A stretch of DNA of 10,254 nt from Hamiltosporidium magnivora. Taxonomy: Eukaryota; Microsporidia; Dubosqiidae. The position numbers and the translations under genes are program-made. A model generated the notes under the pieces. It saw nothing but the letters and a program-made list of their open reading frames with translations. It did not search any database and was not told the origin of the DNA. Each line of letters starts with the position of its first letter. The first letter of the stretch is position 1. Positions 1 through 6,201 of this stretch are shown in pieces. The DNA lies in NCBI GenBank assembly GCA_004325065.1, contig PITI01000620.1, positions 1 through 10,254 on the forward strand. Reading direction: 5' to 3'.

Positions 1-111
1 TTAAAAAAAAAATAAAAATAAAAAACTGATAAGATCACAAGAAACATAAACCTTTGTCTTCAAACACAGAAATTAGTTTCTTCCATCCTATCTTCAAATA
101 AATCAATCAAA

Positions 112-117
112 TTTAAT
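112..117 (-). terminator. Possible polyadenylation signal (ATTAAA) after the helicase stop
   Basis: On the minus strand the sequence after the stop reads TGA TAA TTAAAT, giving ATTAAA two bases after the TGA. A signal pressed against the stop codon fits microsporidian genes with short 3' UTRs. In DNA this AT-rich the hexamer also arises by chance, so this is weak support. The rest of 1-119 shows no gene. Confidence 0.3.
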
Positions 118-119
118 TA

Positions 120-1610
120 TCACCATCTCTTGTGAAATGAACTTGAATAATTTGATCTTCCACCGTATCTTGAAAATCTTTTTACTTCTCCTCTTGGTAC
201 CATCTCTCTTAATTCTCGAGGAACTTCTTGATTCGCATCAGTTAAAATTCTAATCAATTCTTTACTGTTGTTTTTATCAGTGAATGTAAAAAATGTAAGA
301 GAAATGCCTTCTTTGGTATCTCCTCTTGCTGTTCTACCTATTCTATGAATATAATCCTCACACGAAGATGGAAAATCATAATTTATAACCATTTTGACAT
401 CTTTGACATCCAGTCCTCTTGCTGCTACATCCGTAGCTATTAAAACATGTTTTCTTCCTGATTTAAAATCACTAATTACTCTGTCTCGCACTGCCTGTGA
501 TTTATCTCCATGAATAGCTACGGCAGAAAATCCTTTTCCTTGTAAAAGATATTCAATGTCATCGCAGGTTCGTTTTTTATTACAAAAAACTATCATTCTG
601 TATATATTTTCTCCTTTTTTACTTTTCAAAACATCAAGAAGATTTCCATTTTTGTCTCTTTCTTCACATATTTTGGTAATTTGTTTGATTCTTAAATTTG
701 AAGTCAATTCTTCCTGTCCGATGTTTACTTGAATAAAATCTTTCATGTAAGATTCTGCCAGGTTTCTGACTTCTTTTGGCCAAGTGGCACTCCACATCAG
801 AGTTTGTCTGTTTGGATTTGTTTCTGGAATAATTTCTTTAAGTTGGGGTTCAAATCCCATGTCCAACATTCTATCTGCTTCATCTAAAACCAAAAAAGTG
901 ACTCTTTTGAGAGATAAACAGCCTTGCTTGTATAAATCAATAAGTCTTCCTGGTGTAGCAACCAATACTTCTACACCACTTCGTAGATCGTTTCGCTGTG
1001 GTATGGCAGAGACACCTCCATACACGGCAGTGCTTTTCATTCTAAAAAAATATGTGTATTGATCTACAACTTCTTTAATTTGTAGACACAACTCACGTGT
1101 TGGTGCCAGAATCAAGACAATAGGTCCATCATTTCTTCGAAGTGGTGGTTGGTCAGCTGCATGTATCAAGGCTGGAAGAACAAATGAAATTGTTTTTCCA
1201 GAACCAGTTTGTGCTATTCCAACCATATCCCTTCCACTCAGAGCCATTGGCCATCCTTGTGCTTGGATCGGTGTCGGGTGTGAAAATTGTTTCTTTTCAA
1301 AATCTCTTAAAATTTCCTGTTTAAAAGACAAATCTTCAAAACTTTTAACGGGTTTTGGAACATTTTTTCCTTTAATTTTCATTTCGTGTTTCTCGCGAAA
1401 TTCAATTACTTCGTCTTCAGACATTTTGGAAATGTGTGGTTTTTCAGAATAAAAATTCTTTTTAAATTCGACTGGCGGTAATTCCTCAAATGTGGATGTT
1501 CGTGCTCCCCATGAATATTCTTTGGAACTTCCTCTGTCTTTATTATTACGTTTAGCCAGATCTCTCCAACTACCCTCGTTTCTTGAGAAGTCTGTAGAAT
1601 AATTACGCAT
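120..1610 (-). CDS. DBP2: DEAD-box ATP-dependent RNA helicase, Dbp2/DDX5 subfamily
   Basis: This gene encodes an intact 496-aa superfamily 2 RNA helicase that couples ATP hydrolysis to unwinding of short RNA duplexes. Family members act in the nucleus on ribosome biogenesis, mRNP assembly and mRNA decay. Residues 43-95 carry the Dbp2/DDX5 signature N-terminal extension (LPPVEFKKNFYSEKP..., then PKPVKSFEDL). The RecA1 core follows: the IQ of the Q motif at 115-116, Walker A AQTGSGKT 133-140, PTREL 170-174, GG 198-199, TPGR 219-222, DEAD 243-246 and SAT 274-276. RecA2 shows VFCN 341-344, motif V ATDVAARGLD 392-401 and motif VI HRIGRTAR 422-429. All catalytic residues are present. The tail from about 471 is short, basic and Arg/Gly/Ser-rich (RYGGR), as in other Dbp2 proteins but shorter than in animals. 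The start is supported by a CCCC motif just upstream, and the gene ends in tandem TGA TAA stops. There is no sign of an intron. The subfamily call is firm. Confidence 0.97.
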   Translation of the reverse strand: MRNYSTDFSRNEGSWRDLAKRNNKDRGSSKEYSWGARTSTFEELPPVEFKKNFYSEKPHISKMSEDEVIEFREKHEMKIKGKNVPKPVKSFEDLSFKQEILRDFEKKQFSHPTPIQAQGWPMALSGRDMVGIAQTGSGKTISFVLPALIHAADQPPLRRNDGPIVLILAPTRELCLQIKEVVDQYTYFFRMKSTAVYGGVSAIPQRNDLRSGVEVLVATPGRLIDLYKQGCLSLKRVTFLVLDEADRMLDMGFEPQLKEIIPETNPNRQTLMWSATWPKEVRNLAESYMKDFIQVNIGQEELTSNLRIKQITKICEERDKNGNLLDVLKSKKGENIYRMIVFCNKKRTCDDIEYLLQGKGFSAVAIHGDKSQAVRDRVISDFKSGRKHVLIATDVAARGLDVKDVKMVINYDFPSSCEDYIHRIGRTARGDTKEGISLTFFTFTDKNNSKELIRILTDANQEVPRELREMVPRGEVKRFSRYGGRSNYSSSFHKRW

Positions 1611-1615
1611 TAAAA

Positions 1616-1640
1616 GGGGTATTTTTTTTATATTTTAAAT
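1616..1640 (-). promoter_or_regulatory. CCC-type start-proximal motif and AT-rich promoter of the helicase gene
   Basis: On the coding strand the ATG is preceded by ATACCCCTTTTA, so CCCC occupies 1616-1619 and ends five bases before the start codon. Behind it lies a TATA-like, T/A-only stretch (about 1621-1640). C-triplet motifs immediately upstream of starts, with very short 5' leaders, are described for microsporidian genes. In this otherwise nearly G/C-free flank the four Cs stand out. This supports M1 as the true start. The functional role is inferred from that precedent. Confidence 0.6.
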
Positions 1641-2115
1641 AAAAAAAGAAAATTTTTTTTTGAAAAATAATTTGTTTTTAAAATTTATAAAATCAACAAA
1701 AGTTTTGTAAATATTCTTTTAATTATTTTTTTTTTAATTTCTAAATTTAATAAACCGTTAAATACGTTTTAATAATTTATTTAATCATATTGTTTTTTGA
1801 CATCTATCAAGGAAAATGATTGATAATTCTTATAAAGTACCAATATAAATTAACACCAATATTTACTTCATATGAATTAGAGATAAATTATTTTATTAAA
1901 TAGATTATAAATAAATGATATAATCGTATCTTTAAATATTTTATATACCTTATAAGTTTAAAGTATTGGATCCTAGGAAAGTATATTTATAAAGATATAT
2001 TTATTTAGGGATCTTCCGAAAAAACAAGATTATTCAAATTGTTGTTTAGAAACGAAATTTTAAACTTTAATTTAACTGTTTTTTTAATAAATTAAATCAA
2101 ATGATTTAAAAAAAG

Positions 2116-2261
2116 TAAGAATCCATTTCATTTACTTAAAAATATTTCTTTTCATTATTATATAATCAAAGATAAGAATCCATTTCATTTACTTAAAAAT
2201 ATTTCTTTTCTTTATTTTGTAATCAAAGATAAGAATCCATTTCATTTACTTAAAAATATTT
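2116..2261. repeat. 57-bp direct tandem repeat, about 2.6 copies
   Basis: Units begin TAAGAATCCATTTCATTTAC at 2116, 2173 and 2230, an exact 57-bp period. Units 1 and 2 differ mainly around the CATTATTATATAATC / TTTATTTTGTAATC segment. The third unit matches for 32 bp and then diverges after 2261. There are no spacers and no open frame through the array. It is a noncoding minisatellite. Confidence 0.92.
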
Positions 2262-2491
2262 TTGATACAAATTTTTCTATTATATGACCAAAAGAAATAA
2301 TTAAAAATTTAATTTTTTTTAAATATAATTGTCTTTAAATTAAAGGTTTGTAAAATATATTGTAAGATTGATTGATTTACCAAGCTTTTAAATCAATTTA
2401 AAATATTATATTTTTCTTTAATTAGTTTTTATAATCACGTTTGAATTTACAATTAATTTGTATTTTCTTGTATTTTGAAGTATGTTCGATA

Positions 2492-2763
2492 TTCTAAAAT
2501 ATTAAATTTTTAAAAATATTATACTTTTACAATTTATTTACTTTTTCTTTTATTTCACCGAACTGTTTCTGATTCAAAAATATTAAATTTTTAAAAATAT
2601 TATACTTTTACAATTAATTTACTTTTTCTTTTATTTCACCGAACTGTTTCTGATTCAAAAATAAGAAATTTTTAAAAATATTATACTTTTACAATTAATT
2701 TACTTTTTCTTTTATTTCATTAAACTGTTTCTGATTCTAAAATAAGAAATTTTTAAAAATATT
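2492..2763. repeat. 81-bp direct tandem repeat, about 3.3 copies
   Basis: Units start at 2492, 2573 and 2654, with a partial one from 2735, a constant 81-bp period. Each contains AAATTTTTAAAAATATTATAC, then CTTTTTCTTTTATTTCA and ACTGTTTCTGATTC. Variants are shared stepwise: units 1-2 carry TATTAAATT and CACCGAACTG, unit 3 carries AAGAAATT and CATTAAACTG, and the partial unit again carries AAGAAATT. This pattern fits stepwise duplication. It is noncoding. Confidence 0.93.
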
Positions 2764-2835
2764 TTATTATTAATAAATAAAAGAGTCATAATAACTAAAT
2801 TAAGTCTAAAATTGAAAACAATCTGACAAAAAATA

Positions 2836-2856
2836 TTTTGAATTTAAAATTCAAAA
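2836..2856. repeat. Perfect 10-bp inverted repeat (21-bp palindrome)
   Basis: TTTTGAATTT at 2836-2845 is followed by a single A and then AAATTCAAAA at 2847-2856, its exact reverse complement. It lies about 70 bp past the 81-bp array. It could form a cruciform or hairpin, but there is no G+C-rich stem or U-tract typical of a bacterial-style terminator and no gene next to it. Function is unknown. Confidence 0.7.
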
Positions 2857-3185
2857 ACACCTTAGTGCTTTGGTTAGGCTTATAATTTTTATATAATATT
2901 ATTCCAAACCAAGATTTTTTTTAATTTATACTACATCTCCTGTTTTTCCTAAACCTTTCCTTATATTACTTTTACATTTTAAATAGGTACTTGATACATC
3001 TAAAATACTTCTATTTCACATTTTATAAATATATCAGATAATTTATAATTCTTAAATTTACAATTCTATGAACTATTGTCCTTCTACACATATAATTGAA
3101 CATAAATTACTATAATTGTTAGATCTTTAGTCATTTACTGATATAATAAACAAAAATAACAATATTTTTCAGTTCCTTATTCTCA

Positions 3186-3202
3186 GTTCATCTTTGATGA
3201 AC
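3186..3202. repeat. Short perfect hairpin, 7-bp arms
   Basis: GTTCATC, a TTT loop and GATGAAC form a perfect 7-bp inverted repeat. It lies far from either gene and no role can be assigned. Palindromes of this size are not rare in AT-rich DNA. Confidence 0.5.
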
Positions 3203-3383
3203 AATACAGATATTAAATATTTGTTTTTTAAAATAATATTTAAATATTAAAGAATTAACAAATAAAATTTATTAAAATATCTTTTTTACTTCGTTATTAA
3301 CTCTATTTTCACTCACTGATATTTTTTGTATCTATTTCTTCATCTTTATAGAAGAAACATAGCTTTTATTTATATAAATTTAA

Positions 3384-3492
3384 TTTTAAGATTATTTTAA
3401 GTTTATTTCAAGATCATCTTAAGATTATCTTAGGTTTATTTTAAAATTATTTAAGTTTATTTCAAGATCATTTCAAGATCATTTTAAGATTA
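3384..3492. repeat. 11-bp tandem array, ten units
   Basis: Ten head-to-tail units follow the consensus TTTTAAGATTA / TTTCAAGATCA. Nine are 11 bp and one (3450-3459) is 10 bp, with no spacers. Units alternate between TTTTAAGATTA-like and TTTCAAGATCA-like types. The A/T tracts are therefore repeated close to the helical period of DNA, a geometry that can produce intrinsic curvature. No open frame gives the array coding meaning. Confidence 0.88.
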
Positions 3493-4895
3493 AAAAGTAG
3501 AATGACTCTTTAAAGTTAAGTAGTCGTTAAACTCGTGAAAAAACGAAGTTAATTTATTTTCAAGAATATAAAGCTCAATGTGTGGTTTAATCTTATAAAA
3601 CTTAATTACCTGTGAATAATTTCTCTGTCTATTTACTAGAAGTGTGATAAAATCCTCTGTTTGTAATTTATTATAAATAAAGAGTCTTTTATGTCCGTAT
3701 TTCTAGTTGCCAGTAAGTAATTCTGTAAATAAATATTTCAAGTTATTTCTTAATCAATAAATCTTTTTTGCTTGTATTATATTTGCTTAAATTAATTATA
3801 AATTTAATTCGTTATTTCTATTTTATTCATTTATCTTTACTAAATAGTTTTATCAAATCTAGCTTTTATTTGATTTAAGATGTTACAAGTGTTTTAGTTT
3901 TCTAAAAAGAATACGTTTTATCGATTGCATTATAGATTTGTAAAATCAACAATTGTACATTTCTTTTTTCTTTTCATACGACTGTTTTAATTTAAACAGG
4001 TATTAAATTATAGCAACTAATTCAAAGCATAATTGTTTTAATAAATTACTATTTGCGATATAAATACTTTGTACAGAAAAAATGTCTTTTGCATATTAAT
4101 TCTAATCTACTGTTTTTATCAGCGAAAAAAGCTAAAAAAATCTTAAAAACGTAGTTTAAACTAAATTTTACGTTATAAATTTTCCATTTTTGTGATTTAT
4201 TACAACTTAGAACGGTTTTTCAACAATAGTGATACGCTTTTTTGCTAAAAGTCAAGGTTTCGAGATGTTTCCTGTCATACTTCTGATTAGGTTATTTTCT
4301 TTATAAGATTTTTGGTCAAATCTTACGAGTTATATTCTTAATGATAGTGTTATAGATATCTTAAGTCTTTAAAACCAATTAAACATTTCTAGAATCAAAT
4401 TTCTTTATGACAATTGCTAAGTCTTATATTATGATATTAAAAATGTAGAGACTTATTCACTTATTCACCTCCTCTTTTATCTTTCGGTTTCGAGGATAAA
4501 CAACTGGAAATCTTTCAATTTCTTGTTTTAATCTGTTGTTACTCGGGATTATAGGGGATTAACTCATGGATCTAATGTGGTTTATATTGAACAAAAAGTC
4601 AATACTGTTTTTTTTTAATTTCATACGCTCATTGAAAACCAGATAGTTTTTATTTTGGCTATCCACTTATCACATGTATTAAAAATTTTCGAATTTAAAA
4701 TAAATTTTTATATTTAAATATCTTAAATAAATGTAATGATAGATATATCTTATAGAAATGTCTAATGACTGCTTATAATATATTTAAATATGAATCTAAG
4801 TAAATATGAAATTGTGTGGTATGAGTTTATTTCTTTATATAAATTCTTTTTTTTATACCGACGAATTTTATAAAAATACTTTTTGGTGCTTTTAA

Positions 4896-5024
4896 TTGGT
4901 AGATGGTACTAATAACATTAAAGAATGTCTTTTTGGCAATGAGTATGGGAATTTATTGGGAAAATTATTGTTGGTGGTTTTTAGATCTGTGAAATACATT
5001 AGATTTTCGTTTGCTCTTAAGTAA
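4896..5024 (+). pseudogene. Coding-like remnant A with GNEY motif, family unknown
   Basis: A stop-bounded frame of 42 codons reads LVDGTNNIKECLFGNEYGNL and continues with a hydrophobic/basic stretch ending SFALK before TAA. It has no usable ATG and follows an in-frame TAA (4893). Its central part resembles, in the same frame, a segment at 10106-10201 (NHIKNFLLGNEYTKLV): 14 identical bases TTGGCAATGAGTAT plus neighbouring conserved codons for N, IK, L and GNEY. Two copies sharing codons outside any intact gene suggest fragments of a repeated, perhaps mobile, coding sequence. I do not recognise the family. Confidence 0.35.
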
Positions 5025-5162
5025 TTTTTATAAAAAGAATAAAGTTCATAGAATAGATAAACTCTCTTTTATAAACTTAGTTTTAACTAAATATAAGAAT
5101 ACGACTTAAAAATGTAGCTAATTTTCATGTAAAACCTAGAAGATCTAACTTGTTCACCATGA

Positions 5163-5551
5163 TTAGATGATCTGGGACTAGGAGATATAAAAAACGAAGC
5201 TTTAAAAAAGCCAGAATGCTTAGCAGCTGGTTATATCCGTTGGTATGACATTTCAACGTCTAGTTTAATTCAGTGTAATTCGTATAGATATATCCTAAAC
5301 CAAAGTATATTCGATTCATTAAGCTTAGAGTAAGAGAGAATCTTGCTAGTCTCGATTAAAAAAAACGGGTTATAAACTGTCAACACAATCGGGGAAACAA
5401 ATTAACCAACTATGGTCAATTAACCTTTCGATTGAAAAGGCTTACACACCTTTTAGATAAAAAGCTTTGTCATTCAATTATCGTACTGAATACCGACAGA
5501 GCTTTGACGAATAGTTATCTATCAGAACCTTTTACCACGTGTATTTTATGA
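5163..5551 (+). pseudogene. Possible decayed coding segment, less AT-rich than its surroundings
   Basis: This block stands out by its lower A+T. Two + frames follow one another. 5163-5333 is open for 56 codons (starts LDDLGLGDIKNEALKKPECL, ends IFDSLSLE). 5360-5551 is open for 63 codons in another frame (contains NYGQLTFRLKRLTHLLDKK and NTDRALTNSYL). Neither begins with ATG and each is bounded by stops. The residue mix is protein-like but matches no family I can name. The minus strand also has moderately long frames interrupted by single stops, so strand is uncertain. Open frames of this length are expected a few times by chance in several kb of such DNA, so a relic is a suspicion, based mainly on composition. 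Confidence 0.22.
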
Positions 5552-5677
5552 AAAAAAAAGATAAACCGTGCCACATTTCAAAAAGTTGTAATTTTTAAAC
5601 TCACATTCTTCAATCTGAAAAAATATGTGAATCTTCAAGAATAAAAAACATAAAATACATTTAAATACTGTTATATT

Positions 5678-5974
5678 CTAATGCAAGTGTTCCATCTTCG
5701 TATCTAAAAATGTACCTTTGTTTGCTCTATTCATGTAAATTTTATTTTTTAAATTTTAGGTAAATAGAAAAGAATCTGTAACTATGTAAATGCCTTTAAT
5801 GTATATCATTATAGTATTTTCGTTCCTATTTTTGTCTAAAATATCATAAATTAACCTATAGTAAGTTATGAGTACATCTATAGTTTTGCAACATTTGTCT
5901 TTAAATTTAAAATTTAATTTAAAAGAATAACCTATTGCAAATAAAAAAGTCTTTAAGTTATTTTCTTGAAATAA
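5678..5974 (-). pseudogene. Long open frame with one internal stop, possible gene relic
   Basis: On the minus strand 5974-5756 is open for 72 codons (LFQENNLKTFLFAIGYSFKL..., then CCKTIDVLITYYRLIYDIL and IYIKGIYIVTDSFLFT). It ends in TAA, and the same frame continues 25 codons to TAG at 5678. There is no ATG near the beginning. A short ATG-led frame (MIQKVNIIIISRK, about 5998-5957) lies just upstream in another register. The content is hydrophobic with alternating charged residues, like a small folded protein, but I cannot assign a family. About one open frame of this length is expected by chance in spacers of this size and composition. It lies 220 bp downstream of the 851-aa gene, on the same strand. 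Confidence 0.2.
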
Positions 5975-6195
5975 TTATGATATTCACCTTTTGAATCATT
6001 AATTCGTTTGTAATTACATGAAGAAAAGTGCTTTTAAAATAAAAAAAATATTTAAAATTGAAATAAAAGAAGAAAAGGTTAAAAAAGATCGAAATAGAAA
6101 ACAAATGTTGCTAAAATCATCAAATATTTGAGTCATTATTTAATCATTTGTTCCTGAATAGTTCTTTTTTTTCTCATTTAATTCAAGAGCAATTA

Positions 6196-6201
6196 TTTAT
6201 T
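6196..6201 (-). terminator. Possible polyadenylation signal overlapping the stop codon
   Basis: The coding strand ends AAA AAA TAA ATA ATT, so AATAAA overlaps the TAA stop. Overlap of stop and polyadenylation signal is compatible with very short microsporidian 3' UTRs. The surrounding A-run makes a chance match easy. Confidence 0.35.

Larger units (their letters stand above)
1611..6196. other. 4.6-kb gene-poor intergenic region
   Basis: This region is extremely AT-rich (runs of A/T with G+C visibly below the flanking genes) and I find no intact recognisable gene in it on either strand. It contains a 57-bp and an 81-bp tandem repeat and an 11-bp array, short perfect palindromes, and several stop-bounded open frames of about 25-72 codons, listed separately where they merit it. 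Composition changes along the region: 5140-5560 is visibly less AT-rich than its surroundings, and 4440-4640 slightly so. The stretches 1641-2115, 2264-2491, 2857-3383 and 3493-4160 show nothing I can interpret apart from the short hairpin at 3186-3202. Such long spacers are typical of expanded, not compact, microsporidian genomes. Confidence 0.75.

Noticed and set aside
784..1324. Open frames on the + strand across the helicase gene (784-1062 and 1142-1324)
   Set aside because: They lie antisense to conserved helicase motifs, have no recognisable content, and are explained by the coding constraint of the real gene.
2116..3492. CRISPR-like array
   Set aside because: Repeats are directly adjacent with no unique spacers, periods are 57, 81 and 11 bp, and the DNA is eukaryotic.
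4165..4347. Open frames with protein-like content (YNLERFFNNSDTLFC and following)
   Set aside because: Frames are about 28 codons between stops, as expected by chance, with no second copy and no recognisable motif.
4250..4500. tRNA B-box-like GGTTTCGAG at about 4256 and 4488
   Set aside because: No matching A-box, acceptor stem or anticodon arm can be folded around either site.
4421..4618. Two consecutive same-frame + segments of 36 and 28 codons separated by one TAA
   Set aside because: There is a slight rise in G+C, but the lengths are ordinary for chance and no family similarity is seen; too weak to annotate.
5163..5180. Reverse transcriptase YxDD-type catalytic motif in the LDDLG peptide
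   Set aside because: Only LDD is present, with no tyrosine before it and no neighbouring reverse transcriptase motifs in any frame.
5678..5974. TFIIA gamma-subunit relic
   Set aside because: A stretch with KG followed by a Y/T/D/F-rich segment hinted at the C-terminal part of TFIIA gamma, but spacing is wrong and the diagnostic FCDDVW-type motif is absent.
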